Origin: Pinguiococcus pyrenoidosus
Taxonomy: Eukaryota > Sar > Pinguiophyceae > Pinguiochrysidales > Pinguiochrysidaceae
Assembly (NCBI GenBank): GCA_019677205.1
Contig: JAAMXY010004909.1
Coordinates: forward strand, 1-15,622
Reading direction: 5' to 3'
DNA: 15,622 nt
The notes under the pieces were generated by a model. The model was not told where the DNA came from and did no database searches. It was given only the letters and a program-made list of their open reading frames with translations. This document shows positions 9,360-15,622 of this stretch, one piece after another (the stretch's first letter is position 1; every line of letters begins with the position of its first letter). Made by a program: the position numbers and the translations under genes.

Positions 9360-10982
9360 AGAAAGGCTTAGCGTGGCTCTTATCGCTTCAGCTGCCCTTT
9401 CTGAGCTTGCTCGGTACTCGTCCACCCTGTCTTCGGCGAGGAAGCCAAGCCGCCGAAGATTGTCGAAGCTGTCTGGCATCAACACGGATCCCGGCAATCG
9501 ACTGACCGCGGCACCCTCGCCCTGGCCGTCATCAAGCCCGTCTGTGGCCGGCTTGCCACGTTGCCCGGCCCCCGGGTCCGCTGCTGCGAAGCCTGCAACA
9601 TAGCTTAGGATGTAGACGTGCTCCGCCTGAGCCTTGCGCAGCAGGAACGTGCCAAGCTCCTTCCCTGCAAGAAGGAGACGCGATTCTTCTGTCCCGATGG
9701 AGCCAATGAGACTTTTCCATCCTGTTTCAGGCTTGAAGCCGGGCGGAGCGACTCCGACTACTGCCGCCTTGTCAATATCACTCGTGTGGGCCACATTGCG
9801 AGCCCCCTGCCGCGAAGCCGGCGACTCCTCGGCTGCCGCCGCCTGACGCTTGTACAGCACATCCAGGCCGAACAGGATCCACTTGTTCAGATTCGCTGGG
9901 CAGATGAGATGCGTGAGAGGCCGCAACACGCAGAGCGCGATCAAATCTCGGGCCAGGTGGCAAACCGCGCGGCATTTCGCGTCTTCCGCGGGCAGGAGGT
10001 GCTTGAGCAGTCCTGCCGCAACGTCTTGGAGGTACTCCTCCTCCCGGTGCGACATTCGCTCTTGATCAGCGGCGTACTCAGGGTGCTCCAGGCCGATGCG
10101 CATGTGCCTTGCGTTCCGATCATCCGGCCGCTCCGTCGCGCGGTTCACGTCTGCGTGGATCTGGTCTGGGAGCCAAAGGGAAGGATGCAGCAAGCGCAGC
10201 TCCCTCATTTCGCCAACGATCAGGCGATGCCGCGTCCTCAGAATGTCCGGATCCAGCAGCTTGCGATCGTCGGCCAGAATGCTGTCCTTGAAAAGGGTCG
10301 GGCGGTGCTCGGAAAGGCTCGTGCGAACGTAGGCGTACCAGTGAAGATGGGCCTCCAAGACTTTGGTCGCCTTCTTCAGCGTGAAGGTAAGGACGTTGAA
10401 GCGGTCTCGCACCTGCGCACAAAGCGTGCCCATGATCTGGGCCAGCAGGATCCTGACGTCCGAAAGGAAGTCGTCGCTGCGGCTGATCGGCTTGTACCAG
10501 CTATTGACGAACTCGTGGGTTACCACATCCGCGAGCCGCCCAACTTCGCCACTGACGTCCTCGGGTAAGTCGTAGTCTTCCATGAGCAGCTGCGATGTGA
10601 GCGTCGCGGAGCCATCCCTCCTGGCTTTTCTCTTCCGCTCTGACTCGAGACGCCGCTTCTCGCGCTCAGCTGCGAGGCTCTCCGCCTGTTGACGGTATTC
10701 CTCCGCCTCTCTCAATCTTTTCCGCATGTCGATCGACTCCATCACCGAAAAGAACACGAACACACCTCCAAGCGCTATCAGCACCAGAGCGCCGAGAAAA
10801 ACAAGCTTCGTGAGCTCTTCTCGAGCGCAGATGAGCGCGAGAAGCAGCGGAAGAGCCCAGATCCACGGCCGATCTCCGCGAAGTCCCTTCATTCTGACCG
10901 CGTCAGAGCTGTGCTCTGGACGCATCTCCTCCAGGGTCTCCTCTGGGGGCCCTCTCACAACGTCCGGCGTCCCTGGCGCCAT
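5323..10982 (-). CDS. Sorting nexin of the SNX13/14/19/25 type (TM hairpin, PXA, PX, nexin-C)
   Basis: Exons are 10982-7053 and 6990-5323; the joined frame gives about 1865 aa and stops at TAG. The N-terminus has two hydrophobic stretches (about 41-53 and 60-80), as in the membrane-anchored PXA nexins. A charged helix follows, then a PXA domain at about 145-380 with the family's LHPSLW motif and LLKHLLPAEDAKCRAVCHL stretch. About 900 residues of mostly low-complexity, charged sequence follow. The PX domain (about 1370-1590) carries RRYNDF at 1515-1520, the phosphoinositide-binding signature, but is split by an acidic insertion. The nexin-C domain is at about 1697-1847. I could not find an RGS domain, which SNX13, 14 and 25 have. 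Known relatives sit in the ER and act at lipid-droplet or endolysosomal contacts; that role here is inferred. The gene is convergent with the armadillo gene and divergent from the AlkB-like gene. Confidence 0.9.
6991..7052 (-). other. Sorting-nexin intron (62 bp, phase 0)
   Basis: On the minus strand the donor is CAG|GTAGGA and the acceptor is a pyrimidine-rich stretch ending CCCCGCAG. A CTAAC branch-point-like motif lies about 20 bp before the acceptor. Without splicing, the first reading frame ends 37 codons later at 6942 and misses the PX and nexin-C domains. With splicing, the frame runs directly into a stop-free stretch ahead of the PX domain. Confidence 0.88.
7172..7208. repeat. (CAT)12 microsatellite coding for a polyaspartate run
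   Basis: Twelve perfect CAT units on the plus strand are GAT codons on the minus strand. They encode a run of about twelve Asp residues (1259-1270) in the sorting nexin, within a wider DDD-H-D-rich stretch. Use of one codon throughout points to replication slippage. Confidence 0.95.
9320..9360. repeat. GTC/GCC-rich triplet tract coding for Asp and Gly runs
   Basis: A run of GTC triplets interrupted by GCC codes on the minus strand for seven Asp, three Gly and two Asp (sorting-nexin residues about 542-553), followed by a second Asp-rich, Lys/Arg-flanked segment. It differs from the 7172 tract by using GAC rather than GAT codons. Confidence 0.85.
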
Positions 10983-11381
10983 CGTTACCTAGGAAAATCC
11001 CAAGCCTCGCTTTCGGATCGCGCAGAACTTGGATGATTTTGGCGCTTCGCCAGCCATCTCGCGCTTCGCGCAAGTCAACTCACACACACATGGGCCAACG
11101 AGAGCCACGATCACCGGCGGACGCAGCAGGCCGCATAGATGGCGGCTCTTGTGGCGCGAGGCGCACCTAACGAGCCAAGATGCCTTTCAAAACTTTCGAA
11201 AAGGGCTTCGAACCAATGGCGATGGCTGCAAGCCTGCGTCTCTCGACCGGGACGGACGGACACACGGGTTGGGCTGGTGTCTGTCCGTCTGTCGGAGTCT
11301 TGCCGAGTCCATCTGTCACGGGCTGCTCCGCTTTTTGGCCGTGTTTTCCCGCCGGATTTTTCGCAGCGCTGCACGACAGCG
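10983..11381. promoter_or_regulatory. Divergent promoter region between the sorting-nexin and AlkB-like genes
   Basis: About 400 bp separates the two predicted ATGs, which point away from each other, so both promoters and 5' UTRs should lie here. I see no TATA box. A short (CA)n run is at about 11081-11090 and an inverted repeat at 11251-11289. An in-frame ATG at 11139 opens a frame that runs into exon 1 of the AlkB-like gene, so part of this region could be coding. Confidence 0.55.
11251..11289 (+). repeat. Inverted repeat, 13-bp arms (possible 5' UTR hairpin)
   Basis: GACGGACGGACAC is followed after 13 bases by GTGTCTGTCCGTC. The arms pair at 12 of 13 positions, and the remaining pair is G opposite T, a wobble in RNA. 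The element ends 92 bp before the chosen ATG of the AlkB-like gene, so it may fold in its leader mRNA. Confidence 0.6.
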
Positions 11382-12768
11382 ATGGTGACCTTAAGGCGAA
11401 TAGCAGCACCAGTCGCCCGTGGTGGCTTTTGGAGAGGCCTGAGTCACCGGGCGTTCAATGAGCTAGATGGCGAGGCTTGTAGACGCGTGCGTCTGGGCTC
11501 GGCAAGCGAGAGGATCCTGCCCTGGGCGGCTCTAATCGCGTCTTTTGTGTAGGTCCTCAGCGGTGCTCCGATCTCTGCGGCGGAGAACCCGGGCCTGCGC
11601 CTGGAGACGCGCTTCGTAAGCGAAGACCAGGCGAAGAGCTTGGAGCTAGAGAGTCGCGAGCTGGACGCAGGCTTCGGCTTCGACACCAATGGCACCAACT
11701 TGAAGCTCGTACGTCAATGCTGCATTCGTCAAGACCGCAGTTGGGCAACCATTGCACTAGTTTGGCATAAGTGACGCAGCGTCGTGCGGCTCCAGCTGAG
11801 CCTGGAAGGCAGTAAGGACAACGACGGCGATCCGCGGCGGGCTGGCGGCTTCCTGAGCCGGCGGACCACCGGCCGACCGGAGGGACAGCAGAACGTCGCA
11901 CCCTGGGGATATGGTACGGTCTCGGTCTCGGTCTGGGTCTCGGTTTGGAATCCTGTTGCGCGCACGCCTTTCATCCCGAGGGAACGGGGGTGACATGCTC
12001 TGGTGTCATGGCCTCTAGGGGACGACTTTCAGATGGGGAACCTGACGCCGGCGTTGCGGCATCTTGTGGAGAAGATCCAAGCTCATCCGGACTACGACCT
12101 GGGCCCCGCTCGGGACGTGACCATCAACTACCGCACGAACGGCTTCTTTCGCCTTGACCCGCATCTGGACCCAGCTCGGGACGGGCCCACCGTGTTCATC
12201 CTTGGTACGCGAAGTCGTGCGCTGGTGGCAAAGAGCAAGCACAAGACAGGCCGGAGATCTAGCTGCTCACGGCACGGCGGTGCTCTAGGCCTCCTCAGCG
12301 ACGTTGTCCTGACCTTCGTTCCTGCGAACTCGGATCCGTCGGGGGAGATTCAGGCGTCCTTCGGCAGCCGGTCCGATCCAGTGACCGTCGGCCGGGCAAG
12401 GTGACAGGCATTCTGTCGCACGGGTCTGGCGCAACGTGTAAACACCCTTCTCGTCTGCAGCTGGAGCAACGAGGACATCGACGTGCTCCTTCAGCAAAGG
12501 TCGCTAGTATGCTTCAGCGACGATGCCCGGTCCCGCTGGGGCCACGCGATCCGCGGCGGGCTGGAGATTCAGGTGACGACGAGAAGCAAAAGGAGACGCA
12601 CGAAGCGGACTTCAATCTCTGTCCCTTTCTTGCGTCTCACGGACGTCGCCGCATTCACCACTTTAGGAGGCCGACGGGAGCCACTCTGTGTTGGACTGGT
12701 GGGGAAGGCAGGACTTCCTCCTGCGGAGAAATCCAGAACGCCTGAGCATCGTCGTAGCGTTCGGCTGA
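11382..12768 (+). CDS. AlkB-like Fe(II)/2-oxoglutarate dioxygenase, seven exons
   Basis: Exons are 11382-11486, 11553-11708, 11796-11913, 12019-12204, 12289-12400, 12461-12572 and 12667-12768, which join in frame to 296 aa ending in TGA. Intron phases are 0, 0, 1, 1, 2, 0 and all have GT..AG ends. The core has the AlkB pattern: INYRTNGFFRLDPHLDP holds the HxD iron ligands His175 and Asp177, SLVCFSDDARSRWGHAI holds the distal iron ligand His254, and NPERLSIVVAFG holds Arg288, the likely 2-oxoglutarate anchor. AlkB enzymes oxidatively remove alkyl groups from DNA, RNA or, in some members, protein; the substrate here cannot be told. The first 35 residues are Arg/Ala-rich with few acids and look like a mitochondrial or plastid leader. 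Start chosen at 11382 for good context (G at -3, G at +4). An in-frame ATG at 11139 would add 81 codons. Which ALKBH subfamily is unclear. Confidence 0.85.
11487..11552 (+). other. AlkB-like gene intron 1 (66 bp, phase 0)
   Basis: The donor is GTGCGT and the acceptor is TTTTGTGTAG, with CTAAT as a likely branch site 20 bp upstream. Reading through instead would hit the TAG of the acceptor itself, which supports removal. Confidence 0.8.
11709..11795 (+). other. AlkB-like gene intron 2 (87 bp, phase 0)
   Basis: The donor is GTACGT. Two acceptors are close together. CAG at 11777-11779 breaks the frame, whereas CAG at 11793-11795 keeps it, so the second was chosen. This is the least certain junction of the gene. 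Confidence 0.65.
11914..12018 (+). other. AlkB-like gene intron 3 (105 bp, phase 1) containing a hexamer repeat
   Basis: The donor is GTACGG and the acceptor is GGCCTCTAG. The join gives PWGYG followed by DDFQMG in frame. The 5' half of the intron is almost entirely a degenerate CGGTCT repeat. Confidence 0.8.
11917..11946 (+). repeat. Degenerate hexamer tandem repeat, CGGTCT x5
   Basis: Three perfect CGGTCT units are followed by GGGTCT and CGGTTT, five units in total, starting three bases inside the donor site of intron 3. It may be simple slippage, or splice-enhancing sequence. Confidence 0.85.
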
Positions 12769-12841
12769 ACGCAGATCTTGTTTTTTCTTTGACCACTTGT
12801 TTTTCAAAACTTTGGGGATCAAGGCAAGAATCATTTTCCTA

Positions 12842-12847
12842 AATAAA
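12842..12847 (+). terminator. AATAAA poly(A) signal of the AlkB-like gene
   Basis: A canonical AATAAA lies 74 bp after the TGA of the AlkB-like gene, at the heart of the AT-rich island. Position and strand fit a cleavage signal, but simple A-richness could produce it by chance. Confidence 0.5.
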
Positions 12848-12911
12848 AAAATTAAAAAAATACATAGTATATCATGACTTTCGTGAACAAATAATTTTGA
12901 AAAAGGTACTC

Positions 12912-12917
12912 ACGTGC
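12912..12917. promoter_or_regulatory. CACGTG palindrome (E-box / G-box-like)
   Basis: A perfect CACGTG lies 114 bp upstream of the chosen NDUFS4 start, just after the AT-rich island. bHLH and bZIP factors commonly bind this word. Function here is a guess from position. Confidence 0.3.
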
Positions 12918-13025
12918 TGAGCAACGCCTCTTTCTTGCATGCTGTCGGCGCGCTTCCAGCATTCGCGAAGCCAGCTGCGCGAGGCGCTCCACGGGTATCT
13001 GCTCACGAGCAAAACTTCCTGCAGT

Positions 13026-14080
13026 ATGATGCTGCGCAGAGCTGCGCTGAGATGCGTCCAGGTATCGTCCCCACGCAAGCAGGTTTCCTTCCCCTGCTCC
13101 CGAGCTTGCGCCGTATACTGAAGATTTGCGCCCAATTCTTCAGGCCCGGAGCAGCTTTCGCGTGCTTCAGGTGCCCTTCTCTTCCGGCAAGGACGCGCCC
13201 AAAGACGACGTAAGCCAGCTGGGCGGAAATTCCACACAGTGCGCACTCTGACCCCCCGTCGTTTCTTCAGCCCGAAGAGGAAGCTCGCAAGGCCGCTGCC
13301 CTCGCCAAGAAGCAGCAGGTACTATCTTTTGGAGGACTGCCATGGGAGTTGGCTTTTCTCTCTTGTTTCTCCTTCGTTTTCGGGGTTCTGACGTCGTCCG
13401 GACTGGACAGGAGGATATGATGGCGTCGCGCAAGAAGCACCTCGAGATCGTGACGCCGTGGCACTTGGTGACGCCGGACAAGCCCACGGCCATCGAGACG
13501 CCGAAGGATATTGGAGACTCGGAGAGCATGCCGGACGAGCTTCGCGAGCGCGTCGCGCTGGTCTGGCGCAAGGCGCAGACGCACATGCAGGAGGCGCCCA
13601 TGAAGTCCTACGTAAGTTAAAGCCGGAAGAGGAGGCAACTCGTCTTTGCCGGTGGCCGAAGAACTTCCCCGTGAGTGACAAACAACCCCCTTTCCCCCCT
13701 TGCAGAGCTGGCACATCACCTGGAATGAGCGGCCGCGCTGGGCAAATCCTCTGATGGGCTGGAGATCCTCGGCGGATCCGATGAACGTCGGCACGGACCT
13801 GCAGTTCGACACCGCCGAGCAGGCGGTTCGGTTCTGCGAGAAGCGCGGGTGGAAGTATCAAGTCGAGGATCTGCCCGCCAAGAAGATGTCCATGGCCGAG
13901 AACACGTACGCCCACAACTTCCTGCCGAAGAGCGTGGAGGGCAACCTGCGCAAGGAGGGCAGGAAGAACAAGATCTGGAAGCAGAATGGAGCACACAAGT
14001 CGAACTACTTCCGGCCGCTGGAGTACCACGGCAGCACCACGGTCCCGCAGCACGGTCGCGACCCGGACAAGAAGACTTGA
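13026..14080 (+). CDS. NDUFS4: NADH:ubiquinone oxidoreductase (complex I) subunit NDUFS4, mitochondrial
   Basis: Exons are 13026-13061, 13144-13209, 13271-13318, 13411-13611 and 13706-14080; all four introns are phase 0 and the product is 241 aa ending in TGA. NDUFS4 is a small accessory subunit of the peripheral arm of mitochondrial complex I, important for assembly and stability of the NADH-oxidising module. The family signature is clear at residues 119-172: WHITWNERPRWANPLMGW, then a FDTAEQAVRF helix and the GWKYQVED strand. The first 30 or so residues are Arg/Ser-rich without acids, a typical mitochondrial presequence. Residues 51-117 carry the IVTPWHLVTPDKPT region that precedes the core. 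After the core comes an extension of about 55 residues with SNYFRPLEYHG, absent from the animal form as I know it. Start chosen at the ATGATG of 13026; the in-frame ATG at 12939 would add 29 residues. Confidence 0.94.
13062..13143 (+). other. NDUFS4 intron 1 (82 bp, phase 0)
   Basis: The donor is CAG|GTATCG and the acceptor is CCAATTCTTCAG. It interrupts the mitochondrial presequence after codon 12. Confidence 0.85.
13210..13270 (+). other. NDUFS4 intron 2 (61 bp, phase 0)
   Basis: The donor is GTAAGC and the acceptor is CGTTTCTTCAG, with CTGAC as a plausible branch site. It is followed by a 48-bp exon. Confidence 0.85.
13319..13410 (+). other. NDUFS4 intron 3 (92 bp, phase 0)
   Basis: The donor is CAG|GTACTA. 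A long T-rich stretch and a TTCTGAC branch-like word precede the acceptor GGACAG. Confidence 0.85.
13612..13705 (+). other. NDUFS4 intron 4 (94 bp, phase 0)
   Basis: The donor is GTAAGT, the eukaryotic consensus. A strong C/T tract leads to the acceptor TTGCAG. The junction lies exactly at the start of the conserved core (SWHITW). Confidence 0.93.
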
Positions 14081-14274
14081 TCCGCGGGCTCGTGAGGATG
14101 AGCATCGCGAGGATCGTGAGGATCGTAAAAATGTCGAGCTCAGTGTAGCAAGTACTCGAGCGCAGATGCGCCCAGGTCCATGTGGGAAGCGTGGAGACGT
14201 GGAAGACGCCGAGGGTCTCCGCCGAGAGCTGCGCGAAGCAAGATACTAGGATCTCAAGTCGAATTGGATCATCA
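14081..14274. other. Convergent intergenic gap between NDUFS4 and the coiled-coil gene
   Basis: The gap is 194 bp between the TGA of NDUFS4 (+) and the TGA of the coiled-coil gene (-). It holds two tandem copies of GAGGATCGT at 14109-14126 and related GAGGAT words just before them. No AATAAA or RNA gene was seen. Confidence 0.6.
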
Positions 14275-15622
14275 TCATGTGACGCTCGCGCCAATGCTAC
14301 TAATGGCGTCGAAGTCGGTCAACAGCTCCGGCTCTGCCAACGCATCGCCCCACTCATCATCATCTTCGTCAAAGGCCCCGGCGCTCCCATTCGCCTGCGG
14401 GTCTTCGTCGGCTGGAGGATTCGGCGTTCCTTTCCTACGGCGCCTCGGCTTCACCTTTCCTACGGTCCCGGTGCCCGAGCGGCTCCGCAATTTCAAGCGA
14501 CGCTTCTCTATCGACCTATGCCGCTGTTCTCGTTCCTGTCGGCGAGTTAAAGACGCTATTGCGGACGCAGCTTTCGCTCCCAATTTCTTCTGCTGCCCTC
14601 GCCCTCGTGTACTCCGCGGGCGCCCTATCGGCTCCGCATAAGTCGGCTGCGAGCGGGTATGCCCGTTCGCGCCAGATCCCCGTATCTTGGACTTGACCTT
14701 CGTTCGCCCCGACTTCTTCTGCGGCCGGACGCCGGAATGGTCTTCCTCCGTCTGGTTCGAACTGCAAGAAGCATCTTTAGGCCCGCAGCAACGGAAAGCA
14801 TTCGCAAGAAGCAGCTGCCGAGAGAGCAAAGAGAGGCTGGCGGAAGGAGGCAGGAAGGAGGCAGGAAGGAAGCAAGGAAAGAAAGGGCAGGAAGGAAAGC
14901 CAGTCACCCTCACCGATCGGCCATGTCAACATCGTTGCTGAATGTCGGCACCGAGACGCTTCCTGGATGCACTAGAGTCTTCATCTGGTTGTCCGTCTCG
15001 CAAAATTGCCGTAGAAGCTGAGATCGAGCGGTAGCCCATTCCTGTATCCGGCCCGGGGAGTCAGGCTCTCTTGTTCTCTAGCAGGCATACAAGCTCCATA
15101 TCAAATCACCTGACGATTGGTTCTCTCCCTCTCGAGCTCCTCGTTCATCCCACGCAGCTGCTGTCGAAGCTGCTCGGCGATCGCTCCCAGTGACGCGTTC
15201 TAGCGAACGGCGCAATGCATCGTAAGGCGAGCCTTATGGCAAACGCCAAACACCAAACGCAAAACACCAAAGGCAAAAGGCAAAAGACAAAAGACACAAA
15301 ACACAACACAAGACGCAAAGAGCGGAACGCACCTCAGCCAGCAGTGCCGCGTTTGCTGCCTGAAGCTCGTGCGACTTTTTCGACACCCTGCCCTTCTTAT
15401 CTACAACGGCCTGGAGCTTGTCCTTGAACACCTTCCCAACCCGGAACGCCTCCTCATACTTTCCTGCAAAGCCATCATGCCTGCATTAGCGTTCGCGCCT
15501 CCATCACAACTCGCCGCTTGCGATCCTCTCAACGTGTCTTATTTCTTCATCAGCACCTTCCAGCGCCTTCGCCTTCGACGACCACTCGGACCCCTTGGCT
15601 TTCTCCTTTTGAAGAGCGATCC
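14275..15622 (-). CDS. Coiled-coil protein with basic then acidic C-terminal tail (5'-partial)
   Basis: Exons on the minus strand are 15622-15557 (cut by the window edge), 15463-15333, 15199-15110, 15041-14914 and 14761-14275. Intron phases are 1, 0, 0, 2 and the visible part is 299 aa ending in TGA. Residues 1-120 are helical and charged with leucine spacing (KDKLQAVVDKK, AEQLRQQLRGMNEELERER) and read as a coiled coil. The next 45 residues contain LVHPGSVSVPTF. The tail from about 160 is strongly Lys/Arg-rich (QKKSGRTKVKSK, KVKPRRRRKG), then turns acidic (DEDDDEWGD) before the end. The basic block could be a nuclear-localisation or nucleic-acid-binding segment, which is inference. The family is not recognised. 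The last exon shows little conservation I can judge, so its limits rest on frame and splice signals alone. It is convergent with NDUFS4. Confidence 0.72.
14762..14913 (-). other. Coiled-coil gene last intron (152 bp, phase 2) with a pyrimidine-rich sense strand
   Basis: The donor is CG|GTGAGG. Two acceptors are possible. CTCTCGGCAG near 14813 gives a frame that ends after about 60 codons at 14625, while CTTCTTGCAG at 14762 keeps the long frame to 14275 and was chosen. Both have good pyrimidine tracts, so both may be used. Confidence 0.65.
14842..14899. repeat. Purine-rich tract with three tandem 11-mers (GGAAGGAGGCA)
   Basis: The plus strand has GGAAGGAGGCA twice and GGAAGGAAGCA once in tandem (14842-14874). 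Further GGAAG words continue to 14899. It lies inside the last intron of the coiled-coil gene, whose sense strand is therefore a long C/T tract. Confidence 0.85.
15042..15109 (-). other. Coiled-coil gene intron (68 bp, phase 0)
   Basis: The donor is CAG|GTGATT and the acceptor is CCGGATACAG. In-frame stops (TGA) occur at once if it is retained. Confidence 0.8.
15200..15332 (-). other. Coiled-coil gene intron (133 bp, phase 0) filled by a 7-bp minisatellite
   Basis: The donor is GAG|GTGCGT and the acceptor is CGTTCGCTAG. The join gives NAALLAE followed by NASLGAI, which continues the coiled coil. About 84 of its 133 bases are heptamer repeats. Confidence 0.8.
15238..15321. repeat. Degenerate 7-bp minisatellite, about 12 units (consensus GCAAAAG)
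   Basis: On the plus strand twelve consecutive heptamers can be laid out. They begin GGCAAAC, GCCAAAC, ACCAAAC and GCAAAAC, become GCAAAAG twice and ACAAAAG in the middle, and decay to ACACAAC and GCAAAGA. The array lies wholly within an intron and stops 11 bp from the donor. Confidence 0.85.
15464..15556 (-). other. Coiled-coil gene intron (93 bp, phase 1)
   Basis: The donor is GAAG|GTGCTG. Two acceptors lie 17 bp apart (AATGCAG and TTTGCAG). Only the second joins KALEG to KYEEAF in frame. A CTAAT branch-like word lies upstream. Confidence 0.72.

Larger units (their letters stand above)
12769..13025. other. Intergenic region between AlkB-like and NDUFS4 genes, with an AT-rich island
   Basis: The region holds the 3' end of the AlkB-like transcript and the promoter of NDUFS4. 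Bases about 12778-12905 are strikingly AT-rich, with A runs and TATA-like words, in an otherwise GC-rich window. A CACGTG palindrome is at 12912-12917. A second in-frame ATG for NDUFS4 lies at 12939, so the last 87 bp could be coding. Confidence 0.7.

Noticed and set aside
9618-10568. Plus-strand open frame (316 codons) opposite the PXA region
   Set aside because: The minus frame has the recognisable PXA domain; the plus frame looks like its complement with no domain signature.
12842-12905. Possible transposon remnant in the AT-rich island
   Set aside because: I see no terminal inverted repeats, target-site duplication or transposase-like frame around it.
14081-14274. tRNA or small RNA gene in the convergent gap
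   Set aside because: No cloverleaf arms or A/B-box-like words could be found by eye.
15238-15321. CRISPR array or telomere-like repeat
   Set aside because: Units are 7 bp with no spacers and do not match TTAGGG or TTTAGGG-type telomere repeats; a simple minisatellite fits.

Overview
The window looks like nuclear DNA of a gene-dense, GC-rich microbial eukaryote (protist or alga). Three observations support this. Several genes are split by short introns of about 60-150 bp with GT..AG ends, and one of these has a CTAAC branch-point-like motif. The genes encode eukaryote-specific proteins: a transmembrane PXA/PX sorting nexin, the NDUFS4 subunit of mitochondrial complex I, and armadillo repeats. 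The genes lie on both strands with no operon logic. I cannot name the lineage. Apparent stops are mostly TGA with one TAG, and no exon I built needs a non-standard code.

Layout: (1) 1-5232 (+) is the 3' part of one long uninterrupted reading frame for a protein with a coiled coil, armadillo repeats and a C-terminal four-cysteine zinc motif. (2) 5266-5322 is a perfect (CTG)19 tract between two convergent genes. (3) 10982-5323 (-) is a two-exon gene for a very large SNX13/14/19/25-type sorting nexin of about 1865 aa. (4) 10983-11381 is a divergent promoter region. (5) 11382-12768 (+) is a seven-exon gene for an AlkB-like Fe(II)/2-oxoglutarate dioxygenase of about 296 aa. (6) 12769-13025 is an AT-rich intergenic stretch with an AATAAA signal. 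(7) 13026-14080 (+) is a five-exon NDUFS4 gene of about 241 aa. (8) 14081-14274 is a short convergent gap. (9) 15622-14275 (-) is the 3' part of a five-exon gene for a coiled-coil protein with a basic then acidic tail.

The split genes were reconstructed by hand, joining exons where reading frame, splice signals and protein similarity agree; every junction keeps frame. The genes do not form one pathway. NDUFS4 acts in the mitochondrion, and the AlkB-like protein has an N-terminus that could be a mitochondrial or plastid leader. The sorting nexin should sit in an endomembrane, probably the ER. The armadillo and coiled-coil proteins look like scaffolds of unknown process.

I see no transposon, CRISPR array, RNA gene, defence island or clear novel multi-gene system. 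The points most worth following are the CTG/CAG tract directly behind the sorting-nexin stop codon, the acidic insertion inside its PX domain, the divergent AlkB-like enzyme, the NDUFS4 C-terminal extension, and several short tandem repeats inside introns.
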